Of a DNA stretch of 64,000 nucleotides, positions 18,461 to 26,489 are shown piece by piece. How positions within the stretch are numbered: the first letter of the stretch is position 1; each line of letters begins with the position of its first letter. This DNA comes from a bacterium (GTDB lineage: Bacteria > Omnitrophota > Gorgyraeia > Zapsychrales > Zapsychraceae). The notes below the pieces were generated by a model. The model did no database searches and was not told where the DNA came from. It was given only the letters and a program-made list of their open reading frames with translations. The DNA lies in contig JAUIER010000014.1 in NCBI GenBank assembly GCA_030429765.1, positions 42,694 through 106,693 on the forward strand, in the 5' to 3' direction. The translations under genes were made by a program, and so were the position numbers.

Positions 18461-19687
18461 CTATTTAATTTTATCGAGTTGAAACGCCTTGTGCAACGCC
18501 TCAGTCGCCTTCTTCACATGTTTCTCGTCAATAATACACGAAATGCTGATCTCCGAACTCGATATCATATCAATGTTGACTTTATTCTTGGCCAGTGTCG
18601 CGAACATCTTGGCGGCGATCCCGTGATGCGAGCGCATACCCGACCCGACGATCGAAACGCGGGCGATGTTTTTATCAGACGTCACCTTACCGGCCTTGAT
18701 CTTCCGGGCCACTTCTTTGGTGGCGCTCAGCGCCTTGGACAATTCTTTCTGCGGCACCGTAAACGAAATATCGGTCAAGCCGGTATGCGAGACGTTTTGA
18801 ACGATCAAATCGACATTAACGTCTTTTTTGGAGACTTCGGTAAACAATTTCGCGGCCACCCCTGCTAAATCCGGGACCGACGTAATCGTAACCTTGGCTT
18901 CAGATGAGTTGCTGGTGATCCCTCGGACCGCGACATCTTCGATTTTCGATGAACGTTTCATAATCATGGTTCCTTCCTCTTTAGAAAAACTGGAGCGTAC
19001 GTGAATCGGCATATTGAATCGCTTGGCCACTTCTATCGAGCGGGCCTGCATGACCTGCGCGCCGAGTGATGCCATCTCCAGCATCTCTTCAAATGTAATC
19101 GTTTTAATCTTTCGAGCGTTCTTGACTTTGCGCGGATCGGTGGTAAAAATCCCGGTCACATCCGTGTAAATCTCACAGACCTTGGCCTTCAAGGCCACCG
19201 CCAGCGCCACCGCCGTCAAATCCGATCCGCCACGGCCGAGGGTTGTAATCTCCTGATCCTCGGTCAGCCCTTGATAACCGGCGACAATCACAATCTTACC
19301 GTCCCGGTGCGCCTTCTTGATCCGCGGCGATTCAATCGAGATCACACGGGCCTTGGTGTGTGCCTTGTCGGTCTTGATGCCGACCTGCGGCCCGGTAAAC
19401 GCAATGGCATCGTGCCCCAACGTTTTGATGGCCATGGCCAGCAAGGCCGATGAAATCTGTTCGCCGGTTGACATCAGCAAATCCATTTCACGGTCCGGCG
19501 GATTCTTGTTCAAACTAAAGGCCATCGTTTCCAGATCATCCGTTGTATCACCCAGGGCCGAAACAACGACGACAAGATTGTTGTTGCGTTTCTTGGATTC
19601 GACAATCCGCTGGGCCACCACCTTAATCCGATCGATATTCGCGACCGAAGATCCGCCGAATTTCTGTACGACAATATGCTTCTTCAT
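18461..19687 (-). CDS. lysC: Aspartate kinase
   Basis: A 408-residue monofunctional aspartokinase catalysing the first step of the aspartate family. The N-terminal kinase domain has VQKFGGSSVANIDRIK (substrate and ATP site), STGEQISSALLAMAI, and TLGRGGSDLTAVALAVAL. Two C-terminal ACT domains follow at about 265-405 (ITSVPDLAGVAAKLFTEVSK, VSIVGSGMRSHHGIAAKMF), so feedback control by lysine and/or threonine is expected. The length matches bacterial LysC. It lies between cimA and the phosphoglycerate-mutase-like gene on the same strand, separated by 22 bp from the latter, and feeds homoserine dehydrogenase and threonine synthase in the same block. Confidence 0.97.
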   Translation of the reverse strand: MKKHIVVQKFGGSSVANIDRIKVVAQRIVESKKRNNNLVVVVSALGDTTDDLETMAFSLNKNPPDREMDLLMSTGEQISSALLAMAIKTLGHDAIAFTGPQVGIKTDKAHTKARVISIESPRIKKAHRDGKIVIVAGYQGLTEDQEITTLGRGGSDLTAVALAVALKAKVCEIYTDVTGIFTTDPRKVKNARKIKTITFEEMLEMASLGAQVMQARSIEVAKRFNMPIHVRSSFSKEEGTMIMKRSSKIEDVAVRGITSNSSEAKVTITSVPDLAGVAAKLFTEVSKKDVNVDLIVQNVSHTGLTDISFTVPQKELSKALSATKEVARKIKAGKVTSDKNIARVSIVGSGMRSHHGIAAKMFATLAKNKVNIDMISSSEISISCIIDEKHVKKATEALHKAFQLDKIK

Positions 19688-19709
19688 GACTCTGATAAAT
19701 CCTTTCTGC

Positions 19710-20912
19710 CTACAAATTTTTGCGTATAAAATGTTCGATCATCGCCTCACCGCTCTCAAACTTAAGCCCTAACTCCTGCGATGACTCTTCGGTGTATCTG
19801 TCGGTGCCGTTGGGCTGCATACCACGGCCCCACATCACAAAGCCAACCGGTTCGCGGGTATGTGTCCGTAATTCCACGGGCGTTGGATGGTCAGGCAGTA
19901 CGAGCACTCGCACGTCATCGTGCTCACTGTACCGGTTTAGCACCGCTCCCACGACGTGCCGATCAATCTGCTCAATCGCCTCAATCTTGGCCTTGACATC
20001 GCCTTGATGACCGGCTTCGTCCGGCGCCTCGACGTGAATATAAACGTAATCGTGCTTCTTCAAGGCATTCAATCCGTACTCGGCCTTACCGGCAAAATTT
20101 GTATCAATATAACCCGTGACACCCGGGACATCGATGACGTCCAGTCCGGCCAGACGACCTATCCCGTTTACCAAATCTACGGCCGAGATAATTGACCCGT
20201 CCAGTCCGTACTTTTCCTTAAACGGCGTCAGCTTAGGACGCGTTCCCTGCCCCCACAGCCAGATCATCGTGGCGGGATTCTCGCCGAGGTCCACCCGCAC
20301 CTGATTGACACTTTGATTTTCAAAAATATCGCGCGAACGCTCCATTAAATCTAACAAACGCTTGGCCTGCGTCCCTTTGGGTAAATATTTTTCAATGCCC
20401 TGTTCCAAAATATCATGCGGCGGAACGGTGACCAATGACATCCATTCCTGCGGCACATCGGTTTGGACCACCATGATGTGGCGGTAGCTCTTGCCGGGAT
20501 AAAACTTGATATCCGGATCTTTGATTTCGTCGTTGAGCGCCTCGATCAATATCGACGCCTCTTCGGTACGGATATGACCGGCGCTGTAGTCAGCCATCTT
20601 CCCGTCAAGCTCGGTAACAAGGTTGCAGCGGAACGAAACTTCGTTGTCCTTGAGCTCAATATTCATATTCGCGGCCTCCAAGGCGGAACGGCCGGTCAGT
20701 GTTGTCTTGGGATCGTAGCCCAGGATGGCCATGTTGCCCACGTCGGAACCCGGCGGCAATCCTTCCGGAATCGTCTGGACCAGTCCGCAAAATCCGTTTT
20801 TCGCCATATGGTCCATATTCGGCGTGCGCGCCACATCCAGCGGCGTTCGGTTTCCCAGACTTTCCAACGGATGATCAAACATGCCGTCGGGGACTATCAC
20901 AATATATTTCAT
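19710..20912 (-). CDS. ApgM-family enzyme, probable homoserine kinase
   Basis: A 400-residue member of the alkaline-phosphatase-superfamily, archaeal-type cofactor-independent phosphoglycerate mutase family. It has the N-terminal metal/phospho region YIVIVPDGMFDHPLESLG, then GSDVGNMAILGYDP with the nucleophile-type Ser, HVEAPDEAGHQGDVKAKIEAIEQID, and LPDHPTPVELRTHTREPVGFVMWG. A subgroup of this family is proposed to be a non-orthologous homoserine kinase in genomes where it sits with threonine genes and GHMP-type thrB is absent. Here it lies between lysC and coaB, thrC and hom, with no thrB in the window. I infer homoserine kinase; phosphoglycerate mutase is the alternative. Confidence 0.85.
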   Translation of the reverse strand: MKYIVIVPDGMFDHPLESLGNRTPLDVARTPNMDHMAKNGFCGLVQTIPEGLPPGSDVGNMAILGYDPKTTLTGRSALEAANMNIELKDNEVSFRCNLVTELDGKMADYSAGHIRTEEASILIEALNDEIKDPDIKFYPGKSYRHIMVVQTDVPQEWMSLVTVPPHDILEQGIEKYLPKGTQAKRLLDLMERSRDIFENQSVNQVRVDLGENPATMIWLWGQGTRPKLTPFKEKYGLDGSIISAVDLVNGIGRLAGLDVIDVPGVTGYIDTNFAGKAEYGLNALKKHDYVYIHVEAPDEAGHQGDVKAKIEAIEQIDRHVVGAVLNRYSEHDDVRVLVLPDHPTPVELRTHTREPVGFVMWGRGMQPNGTDRYTEESSQELGLKFESGEAMIEHFIRKNL

Positions 20913-20918
20913 CTTGGT

Positions 20919-21584
20919 CTACTTGTCCTGTGCGTTTAGTTTTCGGCTGACGACATCCAGCAGGGCATCCGCCACGGCGGCGCGGCTTTCAGCACTGGCG
21001 AGAATCGTTTGATTCTCCACCACATAGCCGAGATAATTCTGTTCTTTGAGCGTATTGGCCAAAACCAGATCGCAATACGCGTCGGAAAATAACTTTGTCG
21101 TGGAACTCACGGCCAATTCTTCGTTCATGTCCGATTCCAGTTTGAAACCGATGATCAATGATTTGGGCGCGAGCTTACGTATTGAGCGAATCAACTTCGG
21201 CAATGGAATCAAATCCAGCTGGATCGTCGGCTCATCCGATTTCATCTTGGTGGTCGACGGGTTCTGGATCGTATAATCGGAAACTGCGGCCGCATGAAAT
21301 ATCGCGTCGTAACGAACATCGTTTCGCGACAGTTCATCCCGCAGCAATGTCATCAGTTCGCTGTAGTACTTAAACGGTTTGATCGTGACACCTTCTAGCG
21401 CGAGCCGTTTCTCGACCGGCCCTTCAAGCATGGTCACATCGGCGCCGAGGCCCTGAGACTTTCGCGCCAGTGTTTGACCTAATTCACCCGTCGAGATATT
21501 GCTGATCACCCTGACATCGTCAATCGGCACCCAGGTCGGCCCGGATGTGATAAGTATTTTTTTGTTCTGAAGGGATTCCGCCAT
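20919..21584 (-). CDS. coaB: Stand-alone phosphopantothenate-cysteine ligase (CoaB)
   Basis: A 221-residue protein equal to the C-terminal half of bacterial CoaBC. The N-terminal ILITSGPTWVPIDDVRVISNISTGELGQTLA matches the CoaB nucleotide-binding and dimer signature. AAAVSDYTIQ corresponds to AAVADY. KMKSDEPTIQLDLIPLPKLI and the IIGFKLE segment complete the CTP and 4'-phosphopantothenate site. There is no CoaC decarboxylase half; it must be encoded elsewhere. The ATG at 21584 lies 4 nt after the thrC stop; the longer frame to 21617 runs into thrC. A CoA gene inside the threonine operon has no evident pathway link. Confidence 0.88.
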   Translation of the reverse strand: MAESLQNKKILITSGPTWVPIDDVRVISNISTGELGQTLARKSQGLGADVTMLEGPVEKRLALEGVTIKPFKYYSELMTLLRDELSRNDVRYDAIFHAAAVSDYTIQNPSTTKMKSDEPTIQLDLIPLPKLIRSIRKLAPKSLIIGFKLESDMNEELAVSSTTKLFSDAYCDLVLANTLKEQNYLGYVVENQTILASAESRAAVADALLDVVSRKLNAQDK

Positions 21585-21588
21585 GCGT

Positions 21589-22647
21589 TTACAATCCAAT
21601 CTCTTTGAGCACCGCATCCATGGTCGAATCGACCGTGACCGGTTGATCGATCACTTTGATGGCATTATTCGGATCTTTGAGTCCATGGCCGGTCAATGTG
21701 CAGACGATCGTCGCCCCTTGAGAATCTTTAAAGAAGCCCTGTTGATTCAGCTTAAGCATCCCGGCGACACTGGCCGCGGACGCCGGCTCACAAAAGACAC
21801 CGGTATGGGCGGCTAAAATTTTATAGGCCTCGATAATTTCATCGTCGGTCACCAGATCAATCAGCCCGCCGGAATCATCACGAGCGGTTTCCGCCTGCTT
21901 CCAGCTGGCCGGATTTCCAATGCGAATCGCGGTGGCCAATGTTTCGGGTTTGTCGATCACATGTCCATGGACAATCGGCGCCGCTCCAGCGGCTTGAAAT
22001 CCCAGCATCTTGGGTAATGATTGCGATTGCCCCGCGGCCTTGTACTCATTGTACCCCTTCCAGTAAGCGGTAATATTGCCGGCATTACCGACAGGAATCG
22101 CATGAAAAACCGGTGCATCGCCTAACACATCACACACCTCAAAAGCCGCGGTTTTCTGACCTTCAATCCGGTAAGGGTTCAACGAATTAACCAGTTCCAC
22201 CGGATGATTGTCCGTGACTTCCTTCACAATATTCAAAGCGTCGTCAAAATTGCCCCGGATCTGAATGACCTTGGCCTGATGGATCATCGCCTGGGCCAGC
22301 TTGCCCAACGCGATATTTCCCTCCGGGATAATAACCACACATTTCATCGTTCCGCTCTTGGCCGCGTAAGCCGCTGCCGACGCGGATGTATTTCCCGTCG
22401 AGGCGCACATCACCACCTTGGCCTGCTTTTCCTTGGCCATCGAGATCGCCATCGTCATCCCCCGATCCTTAAAGGATCCGGTCGGGTTCAGCCCTTCATA
22501 TTTTAAATAGACTTTGAGTCCGGTCCGCTGTGACAAATCCTCTGAATGGATCAGCGGCGTGTTGCATTCAAGCAATGTGACAATATTTTCGTCCTTGATT
22601 GGCGGAAGATATTTTCGGTAGTGATGTATCAATCCTTGATAACTCAA
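21589..22647 (-). CDS. thrC: Threonine synthase
   Basis: A 352-residue fold-type II PLP enzyme converting O-phosphohomoserine to threonine. The PLP-binding Lys lies in LNPTGSFKDRGMTMA near residue 62. MCASTGNTSASAAAYAAKSG binds substrate and cofactor, GNAGNITAYWKGYNEY is the phosphate-binding glycine loop region, and GVFCEPASAASVAGM and CTLTGHGLKDP are family signatures. This is the short type without the long N-terminal extension of the E. coli enzyme. It is directly downstream of hom (26 bp) and overlaps nothing. Phosphohomoserine is probably supplied by the ApgM-like gene. Confidence 0.97.
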   Translation of the reverse strand: MSYQGLIHHYRKYLPPIKDENIVTLLECNTPLIHSEDLSQRTGLKVYLKYEGLNPTGSFKDRGMTMAISMAKEKQAKVVMCASTGNTSASAAAYAAKSGTMKCVVIIPEGNIALGKLAQAMIHQAKVIQIRGNFDDALNIVKEVTDNHPVELVNSLNPYRIEGQKTAAFEVCDVLGDAPVFHAIPVGNAGNITAYWKGYNEYKAAGQSQSLPKMLGFQAAGAAPIVHGHVIDKPETLATAIRIGNPASWKQAETARDDSGGLIDLVTDDEIIEAYKILAAHTGVFCEPASAASVAGMLKLNQQGFFKDSQGATIVCTLTGHGLKDPNNAIKVIDQPVTVDSTMDAVLKEIGL

Positions 22648-22673
22648 ATCAAACTCCTCAGTCCCTGCGGCGG

Positions 22674-23963
22674 TTAAAGTTTCTCCATACGTATAGCCAC
22701 CGGTTTGCCTTTTATTTTATCCAGCTTTTGAATCTTGTTTAACGCCGATCTCAATTGACGCTCGGTTGTGTTTTCTGTCAGCATGATCACCGGCACGGTG
22801 GCCATCTTATTGTCATGCATCTGCTGACTGACAGAATTGATACCGATATTGGCCCGTCCAAGGATACCGGTGATCTGCGATAACACACCCGGCTTGTCGG
22901 ACGCGTTGATACGGATATAAAATTTGGTCTCGATATGATCAATCCGTCGGATATTGAGTTTGCGTGACGGTTGTGAATGATTACAGAACATCGGATTATT
23001 CGGCGCGTTGGAACTGTTAATCAAATCCGCGATAACCCCGCTGGCCGCCGCCATCTGGCCGGCGCCTTCACCGGAGAGCATCACATCGCCCATCGGCACA
23101 GCATTGAGATACACGGCATTGTAAATACTGTTGATGGACGCCAGCGGATGCGTCTTTCGGATCAGCGTCGGATGCACGCGGATTTCCAGATTGCCGCGCG
23201 ACTCCTTGGCGATCGCCAACAATTTGATGCTTAAGTTCAGACTTTCGGCATAAGCGATGTCGATATCCGAGATGTCCTCGATGCCCTCGGTGTATATATC
23301 TTTGACGGGCACCGACTTTCCAAAGGCCAGCAGCGTAAGAATCGCAAGTTTGTGCGTGCAATCCATACCGTTGACATCCAGTGTGGGATCCGCTTCGGCG
23401 TATCCTTTTTTCTGCGCATCCTTGAGAGCGGCCTCAAATGTGCATTTCTTGGTGGTCATCTCATCGAGAATAAAGTTGCACGTCCCGTTGATGATCCCGT
23501 ACAGCCCGGTAAAGGCATTACCGGCGATGGTTTCAGAAATGGTCTTGATGATCGGGATACCCGCCCCGACGGCCGATTCGTAGTACAAATGTCGTCCCTG
23601 CGACTCAGCGATTGCGAACAGCTCGAGCCCGTGATTGGCGATCAGGTCCTTGTTGGCCGTCACCACGTCCTTGCCGGCGAGCAACGCCTTTTCAACAATC
23701 TCCTTGGCCAGATCTTTACCGCCGATCAGCTCAACGACCACATCGATCTCGTGATCGTCAATGATATCTTTGTAGTTTTTGGTTTTCTTAACCGGCCCCA
23801 GAAATTTGGTATTCTTCTTCTCCAGGCTGCGGTCGCAGACGGTTTTCAGTTTGAAATCGCATTCATACTTGTTTTTGAAAACAGTCCGGTTCTTTTTGAG
23901 GATTTTGGCTACACCCTGCCCGACGGTGCCGTAGCCGATGAGCCCGATATTTAAACTTTGCAT
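22674..23963 (-). CDS. hom: Homoserine dehydrogenase
   Basis: A 429-residue NAD(P)-dependent enzyme converting aspartate semialdehyde to homoserine. The Rossmann motif is at IGLIGYGTVGQGVAKIL. The catalytic region has TANKDLIANHG, YYESAVGAGIPIIKTISE (substrate binding) and GIINGTCNFIL, followed by GYAEADPTLDVNGMDCTHKLAIL. A C-terminal ACT domain (about 348-425, FYIRINASDKPGVLSQITGIL) indicates allosteric control, probably by threonine. It is the first gene of the hom-thrC-coaB-apgM-lysC series, read leftwards. Its length is typical of monofunctional enzymes. Confidence 0.97.
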   Translation of the reverse strand: MQSLNIGLIGYGTVGQGVAKILKKNRTVFKNKYECDFKLKTVCDRSLEKKNTKFLGPVKKTKNYKDIIDDHEIDVVVELIGGKDLAKEIVEKALLAGKDVVTANKDLIANHGLELFAIAESQGRHLYYESAVGAGIPIIKTISETIAGNAFTGLYGIINGTCNFILDEMTTKKCTFEAALKDAQKKGYAEADPTLDVNGMDCTHKLAILTLLAFGKSVPVKDIYTEGIEDISDIDIAYAESLNLSIKLLAIAKESRGNLEIRVHPTLIRKTHPLASINSIYNAVYLNAVPMGDVMLSGEGAGQMAAASGVIADLINSSNAPNNPMFCNHSQPSRKLNIRRIDHIETKFYIRINASDKPGVLSQITGILGRANIGINSVSQQMHDNKMATVPVIMLTENTTERQLRSALNKIQKLDKIKGKPVAIRMEKL

Positions 23964-24008
23964 ATACGTCCCTTGTGTGCTTGAAGTGTCAAACCAACGC
24001 CATCCGGT

Positions 24009-24395
24009 TTAGTCGTGGGGATTATCGGAATTGTTGAAGAACTCCATCAATTTATCGAGAATAAACTGCGCTTCGGTATTGAGATTATCAAATTCCAGAC
24101 GCGTTTCGTAGATCAGATTCTTGGTCTTTTCAACCGAACCGCGCACCGTTCCCTCAAGAATCGTGGCATTGGTCAAAAATGGGGTATTCAGTTCAACGCC
24201 CATTTTGGTGCCGACTTCAAATTCCTGAGCGGTGATAAAACACATCCCGCCACGGCTGATATTCTTCATTTGGGTCAGGTCAATCTTGTCGTTCGGTGTT
24301 TCCGCCTTGAAATAACGCAGCAAAAAATGTTTTTTGACGCGACGATGCGCACGGCGTTCATCATGAAAATCGTCTTTTTTACGTTTAGGCAGCAT
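24009..24395 (-). CDS. PilZ-domain protein
   Basis: A 128-residue protein with one PilZ domain. The N-terminal DERRAHRRVKKHFLLRYF carries the RxxxR-type c-di-GMP-binding motif and the later MKNISRGGMCFITAQEF carries the (D/N)xSxxG motif (here NISRGG). The beta-barrel continues through TKMGVELNTPF and LEGTVRGSVEKTKNLIYETRLEF. It is a stand-alone cytosolic protein with no output domain and probably acts by protein contact when it binds c-di-GMP. AAAGGAG lies upstream of the ATG. It sits 45 bp downstream of the hom start on the same strand side and 55 bp from tRNA-Pro. Confidence 0.88.
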   Translation of the reverse strand: MLPKRKKDDFHDERRAHRRVKKHFLLRYFKAETPNDKIDLTQMKNISRGGMCFITAQEFEVGTKMGVELNTPFLTNATILEGTVRGSVEKTKNLIYETRLEFDNLNTEAQFILDKLMEFFNNSDNPHD

Positions 24396-24449
24396 TCACA
24401 GGCTCCTTTGCTTTTGATTCCATTCAGATTCCGATCACTCAAAAAATAA

Positions 24450-24523
24450 TCGGAGCGGTGAGATTTGAACTCACGACCCCAAGTCCCCCAGACTTGTACG
24501 CTGACCAACTGCGCTACGCCCCG
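24450..24523 (-). tRNA. tRNA-Pro (anticodon GGG)
   Basis: The minus strand folds as a cloverleaf: acceptor CGGGGCG with CGCTCCG (one G-T pair), D arm GCGC...GCGT, anticodon stem CAAGT/ACTTG with loop CTGGGGG, T arm GTGAG-TTCAAAT-CTCAC and discriminator A. The anticodon GGG reads Pro codons CCC/CCU. The 3' CCA is not encoded; the sequence runs into TTATTTTTTG, which may help termination. Confidence 0.95.
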
Positions 24524-24566
24524 ATAAATGTCAATGCGGGCCGTCCGCCGAAGGACGTACCCCTCA

Positions 24567-24594
24567 AGTATATACTCTTAAATCTCTATATACT
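24567..24594. repeat. Short A+T palindrome upstream of tRNA-Pro
   Basis: AGTATATA (24567-24574) and TATATACT (24587-24594) form a perfect 8-bp inverted repeat with a 12-nt spacer. It sits in the 203-bp gap between tRNA-Pro and the first PEP-CTERM gene, which otherwise holds only a short CGTCC/GGACG hairpin and the terminator at 24672. It could be part of the tRNA promoter region or an operator; A+T richness makes chance possible. Confidence 0.35.
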
Positions 24595-24671
24595 AATAAT
24601 ATATACAAAATCGAAGGCTAATTATACATGATCCGGCGGGTCTTGAAAAGGGAAAAAACGCCTCAAAAACG

Positions 24672-24702
24672 CAAAAAAGGCAGCTCCGGGGAGCTGCCTT
24701 CA
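24672..24702 (-). terminator. Rho-independent terminator after PEP-CTERM gene
   Basis: On the minus strand a 9-bp stem GGCAGCTCC/GGAGCTGCC with a 2-nt top is followed by CTTTTTTG. It lies about 25 bp after the stop codon at 24727 and fits an intrinsic terminator for that gene. Confidence 0.88.
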
Positions 24703-24726
24703 GTGGAAATTTCGAGCAATATACGC

Positions 24727-25371
24727 CTATTTGGCGGATCTTCGCCGCCAGAACGCCCCGGCAAATCCGGTGGCAAACAATGCCATCGTCGCTGGTTCAG
24801 GGACGGCATTGGGGTTGACTAAATCGGCATCGATTCGAAATCCAACGGAATAATCTTCAATATTGCTGTAATTGGGCACCCCATAGGCCTCAGACCGCCG
24901 ATGCAACGCCAGAGGATTGCCAACAGGTTGAGGCATGGCGGCCGCGTCCGCCGAAGCTTCGTTCATTTCTACAGCAATCCAGTATGTGCCGGGATTAATT
25001 GAAAAGAGACTGCCTCCGCTCACACCTTGCCAACCTACCGTATTATTGGCGATCGTGAATGATCCGCGAAATAATTCATTACCGACGTCAACGCTGTCCG
25101 CATTGTCTCCATACACCACAATATCCGACAATCCACCATCTCTGGCCGTTGATAGCGTCGAAATCCACCCTTCAAGGGAATTCACCGTGTAACTATCCGA
25201 TATACTAAATTGACCGGCAATACGCTCCCAATTGGTAAAATTAAAACCGATCTCCACACCATTGGCATCGGCAGGTCCGGCCCCCGTGTCCACAATAAAC
25301 ACCGCCTGGGCCTGAGCAGGCATCGTGAGAGATAATCCAATGATCCCGAGTATCAGTAGCCATTTCTTCAT
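24727..25371 (-). CDS. PEP-CTERM sorted exported protein 1
   Basis: A 214-residue protein with a signal peptide (WLLILGIIGLSLTMPAQAQA) and a C-terminal sorting tail VPEPATMALFATGFAGAFWRRRSAK, that is, the PEP motif, a hydrophobic helix and a basic end. Such proteins are exported, cleaved and anchored or released by an exosortase (EpsH/XrtA type); no exosortase gene is in this window. The mature part is beta-rich and Gly/Asp-rich (NNTVGWQGVSGGSLFSINPG, YWIAVEMNEAS). AGGAGG precedes the ATG. It is a tandem paralogue of the 25565-26221 gene, has its own terminator, and lies in a small lineage-specific pair. Confidence 0.9.
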   Translation of the reverse strand: MKKWLLILGIIGLSLTMPAQAQAVFIVDTGAGPADANGVEIGFNFTNWERIAGQFSISDSYTVNSLEGWISTLSTARDGGLSDIVVYGDNADSVDVGNELFRGSFTIANNTVGWQGVSGGSLFSINPGTYWIAVEMNEASADAAAMPQPVGNPLALHRRSEAYGVPNYSNIEDYSVGFRIDADLVNPNAVPEPATMALFATGFAGAFWRRRSAK

Positions 25372-25500
25372 ATTGTCTCCTCCTGTGATGATTGCATCAC
25401 GATGTTGATGTTCAATCCAAACTAAAGGTCCACTATGTCAAATTTTCGCTCAACGGTCAATATGACACACCAGGACATTCCATTCTATTCCAAGGGACAC

Positions 25501-25537
25501 AAAAAAGGCAATTGACCGGAGGATCAATTGCCTTTTT
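25501..25537 (-). terminator. Rho-independent terminator between PEP-CTERM genes
   Basis: Stem GGCAATTGA/TCAATTGCC with an 8-nt loop, flanked by A6 on the left and T5 on the right, so it can work in either direction. It lies 28 bp after the stop of the upstream PEP-CTERM gene (minus strand) and separates it from the promoter region of the next. Confidence 0.88.
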
Positions 25538-25564
25538 CAGAAGTCTAAAATGACTGAAGCAAAC

Positions 25565-26221
25565 TTAAGCTTTGACTTTCCTTCGTAATCCCGCACCAAT
25601 GAGTCCTGTCGCAAACAATGCCATCGTCGCTGGTTCAGGGACGGCGTTAGAACTTTGAGCCGTGGCATCTATTCGCATACCAAGGTCAAAATTACCTGGT
25701 GAGGTCGTAAGATTAATCCATCCGGTACCGCCGTTAAAGGCATATTGGTCCATCGGATTCGTTACCATATCTGCCATTGCTGAGGATACCTCGGACCCAT
25801 CAGCCGCTTCAAACGCTAGCCAGTACGTACCTGCATTCAGGTTCAAATTCAACCCGTAAACACCTCGCCAGTCAAAATCAAGTGGCTGCGATGGGGTGGG
25901 AATATTGAAGGCCGCTCGAAAAATCTCTCCCACAGGATCCACGGATCCGACATTATCCAGATATAGTACGGCGTCTAGCATACCAGTGGATGCTGTCCCG
26001 CCTAGATCAGCCCGTATAAAACCCTCAAGGCTGTTAATGGTGTAGTTCTGTGATGTTGTAAACTGACCCGCCAAAAATTGCTGTCCAGTGGACTGATTGC
26101 GCAAACTTCGACTGACAAAATTGGTAGGTGTTCCGGTATCTACGATAAATACCGCCTGAGCTTGGGTTGGGACAGTTAACGCGAGCCCAACGATCGCAAG
26201 TGTACTTAGTAATCTCTTCAT
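25565..26221 (-). CDS. PEP-CTERM sorted exported protein 2
   Basis: A 218-residue paralogue of the neighbouring protein. The signal peptide is LLSTLAIVGLALTVPTQAQA and the mature start AVFIVDTGTPTN mirrors AVFIVDTGAGPAD of the neighbour. The C-terminal signal is VPEPATMALFATGLIGAGLRRKVKA. Shared internal segments include YTINSLEGFI/YTVNSLEGWI and GTYWLAFEAADGS/GTYWIAVEMNEAS. The DNA encoding the PEP motif is identical over 35 bp in the two genes (24773-24807 and 25611-25645), pointing to recent duplication or gene conversion. A GGGGGAG ribosome binding site precedes the ATG. The 262-bp region upstream (26222-26483) holds the promoters of this gene and of the divergent lipoprotein, and no other gene that I can support. 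Confidence 0.9.
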   Translation of the reverse strand: MKRLLSTLAIVGLALTVPTQAQAVFIVDTGTPTNFVSRSLRNQSTGQQFLAGQFTTSQNYTINSLEGFIRADLGGTASTGMLDAVLYLDNVGSVDPVGEIFRAAFNIPTPSQPLDFDWRGVYGLNLNLNAGTYWLAFEAADGSEVSSAMADMVTNPMDQYAFNGGTGWINLTTSPGNFDLGMRIDATAQSSNAVPEPATMALFATGLIGAGLRRKVKA

Positions 26222-26476
26222 GTTTTCTCCCCCAAAAGTTGTGTGGTTCGCTGACAGGTATGCTCGAATTTAAGACTTGTAAGCTTCTACGCAAACAAAA
26301 CCGTCCATGCCTTGAATGTCTATGCGACCTGCGTATGATTTAAGGTCTTTTAGACGCTGTCGTACAAGAATACTACTATAATTAGTTACGTCAAGATGAC
26401 AATCTATGACTGTGTGGAACAAACCCGGACATTTGCGATTTTTTTCACTATTCCTGTAAATTCTTATCGTATCTGG

Positions 26477-26489
26477 TATAGTTGTGAGT
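26477..26489 (+). promoter_or_regulatory. Extended -10 element of a probably leaderless gene
   Basis: TGG-TATAGT with the hexamer at 26477-26482 is followed by exactly 7 nt and then ATG at 26490. No Shine-Dalgarno sequence precedes the ATG. Transcription would begin at or within a base or two of the start codon. The -35 region (TGTAAA near 26455) is weak, as is usual with an extended -10. Confidence 0.5.
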
